Positions 43,766 to 55,423 of a stretch of DNA of 64,000 nucleotides are shown piece after piece. The stretch lies in NCBI GenBank assembly GCA_003313425.1, contig NHZP01000019.1:310001-374000 (forward strand), written 5' to 3'. The notes below the pieces were generated by a model that saw only the letters and a program-made list of their open reading frames with translations, ran no database searches and was not told the origin of the DNA. The position numbers and the translations under genes are program-made. Each line of letters starts with the position of its first letter. Position 1 is the stretch's first letter. This DNA is from Pseudopyrenochaeta lycopersici (lineage: Eukaryota > Ascomycota > Dothideomycetes > Pleosporales > Pseudopyrenochaetaceae).

Positions 43766-45239
43766 ATGCGGACACAAGTTTCCTTGACGGCGGCCCTGGC
43801 AGTCGCAGCGTCCCTTGTGAGCGCTGCACCCGCAACGTAGGATACTGTACTCCACTAGCTGAAAAGAGAAGCTGATAGCTTGTAGAATCCAAGAGCGACG
43901 CGTAAACTTCAATTGGGGAAGCGATAAAGTTCGTGGTGTCAATATTGGTGGATGGCTAGTCCTTGAACCGTAGCTCACCCTACCACCAACGCTCGATCAA
44001 GGCTAATTATTGTAGTTTCATCACACCATCCATCTTCAAGAAGTACAGCACACCCGAATGGCCAGTAGTTGACGAGTGGACACTATCCGAAAAACTGGGA
44101 AGACAAGGCACCATCGATGCGCTGAAGCCGCACTGGGATAGCTTCGTTTCGCTCAACGATTTTTGGAAGATCAAGAATGCCGGCTTCAATGTCGTAAGAA
44201 TTCCTGTTGGTTACTGGAGTTTCGTAGAACCCTGGGGTCCGTACGCCCAGGGAGCCGCTCCCTACCTCGATTCCGCCATCGATTGGGCACGACAGACGGG
44301 CCTAAAAGTCGTCATTGACCTCCACGGTGCACCAAAGTCGCAGAACGGATTCGATCATAGTGGTCAGAAAGCAGCGTCGCCCGGCTGGGGCGATGCTGAT
44401 AGTTTGAGCTACACGCATACTGTGCTTAAGCAAATCGAGGAGAAGTACGCTAAGCCGGAGTTGCAGGATGTCGTTGTTGCGATCCAGTTCCTTAATGAGC
44501 CATTCTTGTCAAAGCTGAACCCTGAGGTCGTCAAACAATTCTACCGCGATGCGTTCTACAACCTAAGGGAAATCAGTGATACACCAGCTATGCTTCATGA
44601 CGGCTTTTGGGACCCAGTATGGCTCAACGGATTCCTGACGCCGCAAGACAACAATGCGCAAAATGTTATCGTTGATCATCACGAGTACCAGATTTTTGAT
44701 TCTGGTTTGATTGGCTTGTCGGTCGATCAGCACCTCGGTCTTGCTTGCAATGCTGTCAGTGCCTTCAGTCACCTAGAATTATATTGTGCTCTAACATATC
44801 CTACAGGTAAACAACTACGCAGGCTCCGACAAGTGGACGAGTACGTAAAATCCATGTATATACTTCAAGATGCATACTAATCTTTCACACAGTTGTTGGC
44901 GAATGGTCCGGTGCCCTTACAGACTGCGCACGCCACCTTAACGGCTTCGGTGCCGGCTCGCGCATGGAAGGCAGCTTCCCCGGATCATACTACATCGGCT
45001 CATGCGCTGGTAAATCAGGCCTCGTCTCTTCGTGGTCGCAGGACTGGAAGGACAGCGTCAGACGCTACATCGAAGTGCAGCTTGATGCCTATGAGACCAA
45101 GACCCAAGGTTGGGTGTTCTGGAACTTCAAGACTGAGGGCAGTGCCGGAGAATGGGATTTGTTCCAGTTGCTGGACGGTGGTGTATTCCCGCAGCCGCTG
45201 ACGGATAGGAAGTTTGGCAAGTATTGCCAGAACTTTTAA
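43766..45239 (+). CDS. exgA: secreted GH5 exo-beta-1,3-glucanase (EXG1 type)
   Basis: Cell-wall enzyme that releases glucose from beta-1,3-glucan ends. Five exons: 43766-43836, 43886-43969, 44016-44754, 44807-44840 and 44893-45239, giving 424 residues; all joins keep frame. The first exon encodes a signal peptide (MRTQVSLTAALAVAASLVSA). Landmarks in order: VRGVNIGGWLVLEP spliced to FITPSIF, VRIPVGYWSF, VVIDLHGAPKSQNG, the acid/base Glu213 in QFLNEPF, DHHEYQIF, the nucleophile Glu313 in VGEWSGALTDC, and GWVFWNFKTE. The two catalytic Glu are 100 residues apart, as expected. A 34-base micro-exon (44807-44840) supplies VNNYAGSDKWT. No GPI or transmembrane tail, so it is soluble. Confidence 0.94.
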
Positions 45240-48200
45240 TGATTAGACTAAATTGAGATGAGAAGAGGGTGTTTTAGAAGCGCTGTAATGCTGTGTAAAT
45301 AATATCGTGTGTCATGCCCACTGATTATGCGAGTTTGTCCTTCTCAAATTCTTCACGTTTCGAAGTGCCGTATTGATAATTTCGCAATCAGGCTTCTCCA
45401 ATGCCTTGAGTATCTAACAAGAGTGTGCGCTTCTTCACCACGAGCATAATCTCGTCACGTCCAAGAAATTCGTTGACCGCCATCACTTGCTTCTGGAGAT
45501 GGATTATGGTCCTGCGAACGTTATCTCTAGTCCTAGTTGGATATTGCGAGGATATTGTTGAAGTAACCACGTCGGGCTCCCTCATATCGAATGGGGTTTC
45601 TCCGCTTGAACAATGTTTTCACATGTACTAAGCTACGCGTAATTGGTGCTATGTATATACATGGTACGCTGACAGAATCGAAAATTTTGTATACTTGTGC
45701 CAGAGTTCTGCCGCCAGTCCATCTCAGCTCACTCTATCAATTAGCTGTTTTACAATAAAGTATGCTCATTGTATGTCCCAAAGGGAGAGGAACAGTACGT
45801 ATAGCCCAGTATGATGTCATTTACATCATGAGAGCTACGAACGTTGTGATAGTTCAAATATATGCTAAATAGTATTTTGCTTGTACCATTTACTCATAAA
45901 ACCAAAGGGTTTCCTTCGCTCGCAACTTGAATCATTGCCTCAACAGCTCTTTAGTTCAACGTTCAGTCTATCCTAAGCGCGCATTATACCAGCAGATCAC
46001 ATATTGCCATCCAATATCACACTGCAAAAGTGTCCTGCTGTGTGCGACCTTGTTTTGACAATGGTCTCGGGTGCCAGAAACCAACTCCTGTTGAGTTCTC
46101 TGAGTTCCCCAAATAGTATACCATTTGGTGGTTGTGTCTGCGACGCTCCACAAAAGCTTCCTAACTGTTTCTGATACCACTTTAACATGCAGGGGCGTTC
46201 ACAACTTTTTTGACGACGTTGGATCCAAACCTTTCAGTTGTTTTTGTTTTCCCAAGGAGACGATCGTCTCAGAGATACTCTCGCTTTGAGAAAAGGTTTC
46301 GGGCAGTTTGAATATTTATACAGATCTTAGCATTATTCTGAAGCATGTGAATATCAAGTCATAGCTACTTATTCCTATGTCTTAGCCTAACTTTAAAGGG
46401 TGGAGCCAACCCGTACGTGACAAGCACATGACAGCTTACAGACTAAAGTTTCTCAGGGGGGTCAGATGTGACAACTAAAATGCACAAGGTTGGCTCTTCA
46501 GCAATCCGCTCAATTACCGTCGGTAAGTTGACAGCAACAATTGCCGAGACGAACGTTTGGAGGGACCGCATCGGCCCATTCACGCTATCATCATTCTTTG
46601 CGGCTGAAATCGACTCGTATCTCAGACTCAGTCCCTTGCCTATACGTGGAATCAGTATATGTGGCATTGCTGCCTGATGAAGCGCCGATTGGTCGGTTCT
46701 ACATGAAACAAGGATTTTGAGTTGACAACAGCGTCCATGAATTTTGCGAGCGTCACTAGGAGCAACGCAATGGCGATGTAAAAATCAGACCAAACCGCCA
46801 CAAGAACTGAAAGTTAGTCGAGGCTATGAGGTCGCGCGATTCACATGTCGGGAACCTGCGGAACGCCTGACAAAGCCCTCGTCTCAATCTGCTCTCTCGT
46901 TGGGATCAATTAATTCCTAAATGATCTGTATGTTACTACTATTTCAATCACTTTTCTCATGTTTTCAAGGAACTCACTGCCCCCAAATGAGCAATAAGAG
47001 AATTGTCCGCATTCGGGGTTCTCTTCGGGTGGGAAATACTAATCGGCCAAGGTCGCCAGTACAATGATGACCGAGAAATTCCACCGACGCACACATTGGT
47101 TCCAACCTCGACTTGATTTGGTCGCCGAGTTGGCGACGCTTTTTTCCATCCTCGGCGAACTGATCGGGGAAGGTTTCTTTCAACACCCGGAGGGTAAGTT
47201 CTTTCATAGAGAATACTACTCCCTCAAAGCACCTGAACCAAATAATGTTAAGTATATCTGACATGGCCATCCTTGCTATCAGCCGGAGCGCAGCCTTGCG
47301 GTTGGATGAGCAACAATCAGATTTTCATACGCCCGTCAAACCCCGCCAAGAGCAGAACTCAGCCAAGCGATCGAGTCAGTATGTTCAAAAACAGCCCATC
47401 ATTTGGAATTTATGAAGCTTCTCCGAGTCGATAAACTGGTGGATATGTGTGCAAGGCGTTGTCAGAGATTACGAGTACGCAAGTCTCAAACGGATGAACT
47501 CGGGCATTATTATATTCTATTATTGCGTCTGAACAAAATCTTGCTCATTTCTCAGAAGCTGCAGAGCAAGGCTTGAGGGCAAGTTACAAGGTTGTTTGGC
47601 GAGCAGCAACGTTTTGGATTGAAGATAGAGCAGGGGGAGGATTTATTACGCTTTATGAGGACTACGTTTGGTAGCAAAAGCCGCGTAACTGCCACCGGCC
47701 TTCGAAACTGATTTGACTTTCCATCAATACAGGGATGTATTCTCGGTATCTGTCGGAACTTATGTTCGGCCCTTGCAGCCTACAAAAGATGTTGGGCCTT
47801 AGCATATCTGAGGTCGGTTGTGACGCCATCCACACGCGCATAATTAGAAATCTTCGTGGGTCTTTTGCTTCAAGTGGGCTGCCAAAAAAAATTGTGAGAC
47901 GGTTTTCATTTCGGTTCATAAGAAGACATATCTACGCCTCGCCTTCCTTATTGAGTTGACGTGCTGTGGTTCGAGAAATAGACCGATGATGAAACCTTCG
48001 AGGTCCACGCTCAGGCCCCTTCGAATGAACTATAATTCCTTTTGAAGATCTGGACAGTGCGATCCAGGGGGTAAATCTTATGAAATGATGGGGATGCCAA
48101 ACGAGGGCTCCACGCACTTACTGAACACATCTTCGACAGCGCGCGGAGTCAAGCCGTTGAAGAAAAACCGTTGACCGAAAATAAGGTTTCGGGCCACTAG

Positions 48201-48700
48201 TGCGCGGTCCACAACGGCCAGCCTCGACGACGCCAAACACGCAGGAAATTGTCATCCCGCGCAAAATCTTGTTGATGCCAGGGCAATTGTGCAGAACTGC
48301 CAAATCATGTTCTTCTGGAAGTCAAGGTGCTTGCAGTACCCCTGGGCCCTGCGTCTAAAAGGAAATTGATACCATCGGTCATCGGTCCCAACCATTCACC
48401 AATCGGTCTCAACTAAAACATTGTTTCCGTCGTCGCATCTGACCTTCTCTTTCGCTTGTTGCTCGCTATTATCAAGAATAAAAGACGAGTCGTGATGCAA
48501 GGGCAGCTCGCTAGCGGCACCCCGCTTTATGTAGTGTTGCCGTGTCACAGCAGCCGCAACGTTTGGAACCTTAGTTTCATAAGCCGTCCGCCCGCCACAA
48601 CATCAACAATAATAAAAACACAAAAATCTCCCCGTTCCTTCTTATTGCCAGTGTACCCAAATGCATTGGAAAACTGGCACTTTTTAAGTGAGCAGCAATC
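45240..48700. other. 3.5 kb gene-poor region with uncertain short ORFs
   Basis: No frame exceeds about 100 codons. On the minus strand, 46974-47270 (containing KELTLRVLKETFPDQFAEDGKK), 46443-46667 (containing FVSAIVAVNLPTVIERIAEE) and 47662-47919 have protein-like composition and could be pieces of one decayed gene, but I cannot join or name them. A 14-bp perfect palindrome GAGACGATCGTCTC lies at 46257-46270. No terminal repeats or transposase motifs were found. Confidence 0.35.
46257..46270. repeat. 14-bp perfect palindrome
   Basis: GAGACGATCGTCTC equals its own reverse complement; a second, imperfect palindrome (GAGATACTCTC) follows directly. Could be a binding site for a dimer or chance. 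Confidence 0.5.
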
Positions 48701-49678
48701 ATGACGACAATCGGGTTCCGTTTTGAGGACGAACGACCATATACACCTAAATCCAAGAGATCACTCAGACAAAAATTAAGCCAAACGCATGGAACGATCA
48801 TCTCCAACTTTCGCTTCAGGAAAGGCGAGGAATCACAGCATCGGAATAGATGGCACAATGAGCGACCACACACGTCTTTTTCATCTTATAACAACCTTTC
48901 AATGACTTTCTCAAATGCGTCAACTCGGAGTTCAGGTCTACATTGGAGTATGAACGAACCGGACAGCTACGAATCTGATGACGACTTTGAGCCTCCACCA
49001 ACAGATATCGAGTCTCTACAGTACGGTGAACTTGATATTCCTTTTCATTACTTCACTACACCAAAGGAGCGGGATGGGCGCCGGACCACCATACGGGGAA
49101 TGCAAAGTTTCGTGCTCTGGAAACAGTCATCCAGCAACTCTGCCATGACAAGGCCTTCCTATATATCTCCACCATGTACACCACGGAGTTCACATTCTAG
49201 GGCCTCGTCGAGAGCCGCACAAAGTGAGATGTCGGATGAACAGATAGAGGAGTGGCTTGAGCGGCCCCTAAATGCGGAAGATCACCGGCGTCGTAAGTTC
49301 TCGGGATGCAGTGCAAACTCAAGACACGGGTCATCAGACAGGGATATCGGGAGGGTGACGATCGACGTGATTCAAGAAGACCAGGATGAGACGGATAGTT
49401 CAGCATCAATGGAAACTCCTCGCGCATCAATGGCCTACCCTATCAGCCGTGACACAGCAGGAGGCGAACACAATTCGAAAACGAATTTGGACAAGAGGAA
49501 CGACAGTGTGACTGCGCTGACCACGGACTATACACCGAAGACACATTTCATGAAGGACGATGGCCCGAAATTTCTTACATTACCAGACGATCTCTTTGAC
49601 GAATTAGCATTCGATCCTGAAAACAAGAGCACCAAAGAATTTCGACTCAGTTGTATCAGGATATACGACAAGATCTGA
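48701..49678 (+). CDS. hypothetical disordered protein
   Basis: Single frame of 325 residues, MTTIGFRFEDERPYTPKSKR at the start. It is hydrophilic, rich in Ser, Arg, Asp and Glu, and largely low in hydrophobic residues, with Ser-rich patches (SSHSRASSRAAQSEMS) and a short ordered-looking end (LTLPDDLFDELAFDPEN). I recognise no domain. The length in an otherwise gene-poor stretch, and the lack of a competing frame, support a real gene; the start is chosen as the first Met. The frame ends at 49678, but a downstream frame (49651-49896) overlaps in a different phase and could be joined by an unseen intron. Function unknown; possibly lineage-specific. Confidence 0.5.
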   Translation: MTTIGFRFEDERPYTPKSKRSLRQKLSQTHGTIISNFRFRKGEESQHRNRWHNERPHTSFSSYNNLSMTFSNASTRSSGLHWSMNEPDSYESDDDFEPPPTDIESLQYGELDIPFHYFTTPKERDGRRTTIRGMQSFVLWKQSSSNSAMTRPSYISPPCTPRSSHSRASSRAAQSEMSDEQIEEWLERPLNAEDHRRRKFSGCSANSRHGSSDRDIGRVTIDVIQEDQDETDSSASMETPRASMAYPISRDTAGGEHNSKTNLDKRNDSVTALTTDYTPKTHFMKDDGPKFLTLPDDLFDELAFDPENKSTKEFRLSCIRIYDKI

Positions 49679-50518
49679 AGAAGGGGCAGAATTACCCACA
49701 AAACATATCAAAAACTTGCTCAAAAGCGAGTCAAACACTGCTACAGTTACAAACCAAGTTTACTGGTACAGGAGTACCACCAATGCGCAAAGCAACTCAT
49801 CAGCTCGTAGACGAGCACGCCGGGTCATGCAAGGTTTCTGTCGCGATGAATACAACATCAAGTGAATCCACAGTCGGTATTCATCATGTGCGTTGAACGC
49901 ACATGTTCCCAATATTTTGTTGACCATAAGGAGGGATGGAAAATGGATGGATGGGTTGAAGGAAGGACGACGGATTCAAGTTCACATCGCGAGATGGTAG
50001 CGCTCACCCGCCTGAACAGACTCGCGCGCATATTATTTTTTATTTTGTTGTTCGACATTTTATCGTGGGATTCCAAAGGAAAAGGAATCTTCACATGTCA
50101 ACGGCTTGTTGCTCAAAGATACCCCAGAAGCCAAGTCGGCATAGTCTTTCATAACTGTATTATCACACGAGGAGCCATAAGGGCTCGAATAGCATCTTAA
50201 GCAATGCAGATTGTAGAAGCATCAACTAGGAAAATCATATCACTAGTGCTAAAGATTTAGCTCCTCTCAGCTTCGCAATATTCTAATGGCGGAAATTTTA
50301 TGCAAAGCCGCGGAACGACGGCTAACGATGTGCAAATGGTTGAGTGGAAGCTAAAAATAGTGCATCGGCAGTAACAAGGGGGGTCTTCATGTCGTTGACT
50401 GCGCTACCGTGTTCTGGATTCATGAGCTTTTAAAAAGGCATCTATTATCGGTATAACTTGACTAACTAAGATTGATGAAGGCGTCAAGGCTAGGCTGTAA
50501 TGGTAAAAGGGCAAGCCA
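49679..50518. other. intergenic between the hypothetical gene and the HET gene
   Basis: 840 bases, AT-rich, with no supported gene. The two flanking genes are convergent. Confidence 0.4.
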
Positions 50519-52762
50519 TCACAAAAGTTCATACTTGCCTTGATACTCATCCTTGAACCATTTGTTGAAATCATCTGGGCTGGAGGCGAAGCTGTCGAAC
50601 CATCCGATCCGTTCATAATTGCCTATTGGCCATTTGATCAAGAGAAGCCCGTGAGTCCGCAGCTGATTTCCTCCGGCGGCTAACGATTGAGAGGAGAAAA
50701 GCGGAAAGGCGAATATTTCGTCTAGATCGTGTGCATGTGTCCATTTGTACGGCATAGACTTGATCGATTCGTCCAAGATTGCCGTACCACACCGTGCCGG
50801 GGGTTCTAGAAGATCTTTGCTTTTGACTTCTGGTTCCCGTGCCTTGCGATTCCAGAGAGAATTTTTCGATCTCGGTTCATGGTTCTCCAAGATAAAGACA
50901 TCAGCGTACTTCGTCTCGCGCCACTGCGATGCTGGTTCGATGTCAACCGGTCGCATCCAGCCTTCAATCCAGAGCTGTGCCTGAAAAAGCCTATCGAGCA
51001 ACGTGTTGTCCGGACGTGGTTGCACCCCCACGTCATAGACGTACGCTCGACGATGAAGCATCGATCCAACGTTCAGAATGAGATGGTAAGATACTGGGCC
51101 ATCTAGCGAAGCCCATGACCATGATGGAGCACGCCACGTCTTGTGTCCTTCACCATATGACGGTACATAAGGTCGAACAGTTTTGCTGTACAGTTTTCGG
51201 CTCCATGCTAGCCCTATCAGCATGTCTTTACCCCATAACCCAGCATAGTATGTGTCGTCAAAGACTTCTTGGAATTTTTCCGCAATTCCGGCCATTGCGG
51301 GAAACTTGTCGAACTGATCAGTCATAACTCGTTCAGAGTATAGTTCGACCACCTTCAGCCACGCTTTCTCGACCTTAGAAACCGATGCAAAGCGCCTTGG
51401 TGGAGGCGGATGATCTAAAGCCAAACCAGGTGAGACTTGATATGTGTCGTTTCCGATCCCAAGAAATGACACAGGGGGTGGCCCGAGTTCTGGCTCCTTG
51501 AGTTGACTGATCGGGAGGGCCTCAGACAGGTCTAGCACTGGAACATTTGGCTGCGAATATGACCAAGTTAAGGTGCCGCCAGAAGTATTGAAGGCGCTTG
51601 AACATCTCCAAACCATATGGCCCCATCCATACTGGAGAACACGAGTTGACAGCATGGTCTCCTGCAATGTCCAAGCCCGGCTGCTGATTGGTTCGTCTGT
51701 CTTGATGCCATCCAGACTTTCCGTCAGACGTATACAGCCGATTGCTCCATCTGCACATCTATATGGTAACTCAAATGACCTGTAGTAGTCTGGCGAACGT
51801 TTACACATGGCAGAAATAGGATGTGAACACTCTTGGCGTTGGTGTAGAAACCCCTCTGTGCTGCTCTCCGCAGATGCAGCAGATATAGTCAAGAGCGCAT
51901 TTTCGTATATTTCGCGCATATGGAGAATTTCCTTCTCTTTATCTTCAATATCGTCCTGGAGAATACAAAGGGAGTCTATCCACAGATAGGGGAATCCAAG
52001 TTTGCGGGTGACCGAGATTGCATCCTGTATCGTCTGCGGCAGCGATGCAACGGATATTGCATCCGAATAGGCAGCTACATTGGAAGAAAGGGTTCTGGAA
52101 GGCTGTGGACCTCCCCAGCAATAGCTAAGTGCCAAGTATGTACCGCTTTCTTCTGGTAAAGTGGTGTACAGTTTCACGTTTCCGTTATCAGTGCCCGATA
52201 CATCAAGAACCCGTGTGGGCAGAGCGGAATCAAGGTGTTTCGGGCATTGTTCATGCTCTTCTGTACATTCCTTAATCCAGTTCTTGGTTAGTCTGATACA
52301 TTTTTCAGAGGAAGGATGAGTCTCTGGTGGCCGGAAAGGTACAGTGGTTGCCGTCGGGTCATCTGTACTCGCATTAGCGGAGGTTTGGTAAATTGATTTG
52401 TGAATTCGAGGACCTTCACGAGCATAGACATGCAGCGAGACATGCCAAACGCCACCTGCTCTCCTTGGTCCCTTTACAAGAAGCGAACGAAGGCCTGAAT
52501 TAGGGTTCTGCTGGTCGTTGAATTTCTGGATTGTTACAGTAATCTCCGGGCTAACAGGTCCAAACTGTTCATGACGATCTAGTAAGATCATACACAAGAT
52601 ACACCCATCGTCTGAAGTGTCTTGAACGCTCTCATAAGACCGGTGATACTCAAAAGGTGACGTTGAACGAAGGATTGCGCTCTGGCTGATCGGGTTCGTG
52701 AGTAGGTCCTGGCAAAAATGACATGATCGATTGCCAGGAAGTTCTTGGGCTCGCCAACTCAT
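50519..52762 (-). CDS. HET-domain protein (heterokaryon incompatibility type)
   Basis: Intronless frame of 747 residues. The HET domain is clear: YLALSYCWGG (209-218), then LPQTIQDAISVTRKLGFPYLWIDSLCILQDD (241-271) and IYENALLTISAASAES (285-300). HET proteins mediate non-self recognition and cell death after hyphal fusion; the domain resembles TIR-like folds. The first 200 residues contain four Cys in CxxC-like spacing (C14, C17, C54, C57), which may bind zinc. The region after the domain (to 747) has the usual Trp-rich, unassigned character, such as SSRAWTLQETMLSTRVLQYG, which is conserved in this branch. No NACHT, WD or ankyrin repeats follow. A partner gene is not evident nearby. Confidence 0.9.
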   Translation of the reverse strand: MSWRAQELPGNRSCHFCQDLLTNPISQSAILRSTSPFEYHRSYESVQDTSDDGCILCMILLDRHEQFGPVSPEITVTIQKFNDQQNPNSGLRSLLVKGPRRAGGVWHVSLHVYAREGPRIHKSIYQTSANASTDDPTATTVPFRPPETHPSSEKCIRLTKNWIKECTEEHEQCPKHLDSALPTRVLDVSGTDNGNVKLYTTLPEESGTYLALSYCWGGPQPSRTLSSNVAAYSDAISVASLPQTIQDAISVTRKLGFPYLWIDSLCILQDDIEDKEKEILHMREIYENALLTISAASAESSTEGFLHQRQECSHPISAMCKRSPDYYRSFELPYRCADGAIGCIRLTESLDGIKTDEPISSRAWTLQETMLSTRVLQYGWGHMVWRCSSAFNTSGGTLTWSYSQPNVPVLDLSEALPISQLKEPELGPPPVSFLGIGNDTYQVSPGLALDHPPPPRRFASVSKVEKAWLKVVELYSERVMTDQFDKFPAMAGIAEKFQEVFDDTYYAGLWGKDMLIGLAWSRKLYSKTVRPYVPSYGEGHKTWRAPSWSWASLDGPVSYHLILNVGSMLHRRAYVYDVGVQPRPDNTLLDRLFQAQLWIEGWMRPVDIEPASQWRETKYADVFILENHEPRSKNSLWNRKAREPEVKSKDLLEPPARCGTAILDESIKSMPYKWTHAHDLDEIFAFPLFSSQSLAAGGNQLRTHGLLLIKWPIGNYERIGWFDSFASSPDDFNKWFKDEYQGKYELL

Positions 52763-54221
52763 AATTTCGAGTACTTTTGTCTCCTTTCCTGTCTACACTG
52801 TTCCTATCAACGCATGTAGATTGTTCAACTGCAGATTGGGAAAACTTGCTTTCAGCTCCAGCCCCAGGCTGCGCCAGGCCATCATGTGATAAACTAGAGG
52901 AGTTAGACTGCCGAGACACTAAACACCTCCCATCAGTCTACGCCTAGCTGTACAGTATTGAATTTTGCTTCAATCTCTGCTCCATTACTATCATTCTTCA
53001 CTATACCAATGTCATTAATATATGGTAAAACTGTATGTGCATCAAAATTCTACGTTGTGCTTCTCAGCGCCAAAGACGCAGCACCCAAGTCGAAGGGACT
53101 CGTGCTTGGTGAAAAGCAAACTCATCATAGCCGGAAAGCGGCAGAATACCTAGCCTTTTTCCATCTAGTCCACTGGTGATATAGTATTAGTATTACGTAT
53201 GGCATAGCAAAGATACCCAGTATGTGTAGCCCGACTATTCCTGATATTGACTACATGTTGTCAGTGTGCTGTGGTGAAATAATACCAAATATACAGACCC
53301 AAAGACAGAGTGTGCCATAGGCCATGACAGGGATGACAGCTTGTGCGTAGTACTTTCGGACTCGATGTGAGGATGAACTTTACGACGTCTGAAATAACGG
53401 GGTCAACCGCCTTCTGGTGTGAGTCTGCTCCTTTGGCTTCTTGATCTGCCGTTTTATGTCCTGCCGTGTCGTCCAGTGTCGATATGTGTTTGAACTGCTG
53501 AATTTGTAAATGAGTTTTCTTCTCTTAGTCCCGACTTATTGGCCCCTTCTCGCCATCTGTTCAGCATTGTCGAGAGAGAAATAGGACGCACCGAATTACT
53601 AAGTACTAGTCCACTTGAATTTGGGTTCCGGGAGTGCTACAGGAAACAGTACGTACTTTATAAGACTCAGAACTCAAGATGAAGAGGGATAAGTCAGGTT
53701 ACTGAGAAGTGTAAGAATGATTTTTCAGACCAACGCATCTTTTGCGTTGTGTGTGGAACGAGCTGTGATATGGTGACTGCCTCTATCTTGCATACAGTGC
53801 AGTCGCGTTAGTGAACCTACACTGTCCTGCCTTGGACAACGATGGACGGTCTACGGGCGCCGGAAGACCGAGGTAGAGAAGGAGCGACCAGGAGGGCAGT
53901 CGCGAGCAACGAATACTCCAAGGAAAGCACGATACTGCATGCAAGTAGATAATTGACAGGTGACGTTCCAACTAATCATATTTTCATGACTCTCTGACAC
54001 ATATCAATATTTGAGGAAAACGCCTTGATGAGTTAGTTATAGACAGCAAATGGACTTATCGTAAACAATGAGAAAAAGATCCAGGAGCCCATTTCAACGC
54101 CAGAGTCACGCACAAACCTTGAGCTAGTAACAACCCCCAGCAGCAGCGCAGCATCAACAAACCCTTAAAATATCGAATTAACGATATTCCCTCCAATTGT
54201 CGCACCTGATAAAAAAGTCAA
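52763..54221. other. 1.46 kb without a supported gene
   Basis: Interval between two minus-strand genes. ORFs are under 90 codons and without domains. AT-rich patches only. Confidence 0.4.
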
Positions 54222-54988
54222 CTAGAATATTCCATTGACGATTTTGCCACCAATAGTCGCACCTGCACCGAAAATCGCCGCGTTTCCTAGCTTCTTGCCA
54301 AACTTCTTGCCATTCTGCTCCATCTTGCTTGGCTCCTGCGGCGTCTGATGCTGTGCCCCGTTGCTCACATCGAGCGGCATGTTGCCGTAGTTGCTGGGCG
54401 CTGGCGCACTCGGCACACCGGCGGGCACTACGCTCTTCTCCTCCTTGCGCACGTAGCTGGCCGGGAAGATGCCTTCTTGGCCAGTCCTCTCGTTGCGCCC
54501 CTTCCACCACTCGTTGTTCATGTACTCGGTGACTACGACTCTGTCGTTTGGTGCCAGGGCGAGATCACCGGCGTCTTGCGCATTGTACTGGTACATTGCT
54601 GAGGCGTAGGCGAGGACGGGGGGCCCGACGGGGGCTACAGGGACAGAGGGATACGCTGGAGGAGGCGCGTTGGCGTTGTTGTCGGCGTAGTAACCGACAT
54701 TAGGGGACTTCTTCTCTGGGGGCGGTGTGGGCTCGCTCTTGATGTTCATCTGTGAGAGTTGCTGCGTTGGCACAGCGGGGAGGGCGCGGCTGCTGTTCTC
54801 GGCGGAGACGGGAAGTTGGGCGGAGATGGCGTCATGCTGGGCGGCTGTGATGACGTTGGATTCGACGAGGAATTGTAGGTTCTTTTCGTACATCAGCATG
54901 AAGCAGGACGAGTGATCGGAGGAAGGCATACATTCTTGATGTCCCCAAGGGACCTGTTGATCATGGCATTTCTGAAGCTGTCGGCCAT
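54222..54988 (-). CDS. LSB1: SH3-domain protein, LSB1/PIN3 type
   Basis: Lsb1 and Pin3 bind Las17/WASP and modulate actin patches and prion induction in yeast. Exons in coding order are 54932-54988 and 54222-54881, giving 238 residues; the 50-nt intron joins DIKN to NLQFLVESNV. The N-terminal MINRSLGDIKN-NLQFL element matches the yeast INRSLTNIRTELDFL region. A Pro-rich stretch (residues about 80-115) precedes one SH3 domain with the motifs ALYDY-like AMYQYNAQDAGDLAL, the WWKGRN turn and GIFPASYV. The C-terminal tail has a Gly-rich hydrophobic end (AAIFGAGATIGGKIVNGIF). The plus-strand shadow frames result from the GC-rich Pro codons. Confidence 0.88.
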
Positions 54989-55423
54989 CTTGAGGATCCG
55001 CTTGACAGTTGACAAATATTTCCTTCGGCAGAGAATGTAAAGCCGAGAATGCAAAAGGCAAAAGGTAGCAGAAGATTGAGGGAAGTCAGGGTGAGCAAGT
55101 CGTAAGAGGAGTTCGCAGTTTTGGTGGAGTTGATCGTCTGGGCGCAGCGGGAGCGGATTAGCGGCCCACGCACTCGGCAGCCCTGTGCCGCATCAAATCA
55201 CGAGTGAGGCTGTGCTTATATTGGCTTCGTAACACTGTCTGCTTGTACCTTCGTGCGAACTACAAGCCGAGTGATTAAGTCTTCGACTTCGCAATGTTTG
55301 CTGTCCTGGCTAACTTATTGCCGAGCGCCGTTCCGCTGCCTTAATTGTCCCTTCCGCGCTTGTTAGGCCCAAACAGAATGGCTTCGCTGTGCTGCGCAAG
55401 CCTATCCCGCAGTCTTTTGACAT
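54989..55423. other. intergenic upstream of LSB1
   Basis: 435 bases, promoter of LSB1 and 3' flank of the SDR gene. CT-rich tract near 55060-55090. Nothing else. Confidence 0.4.
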
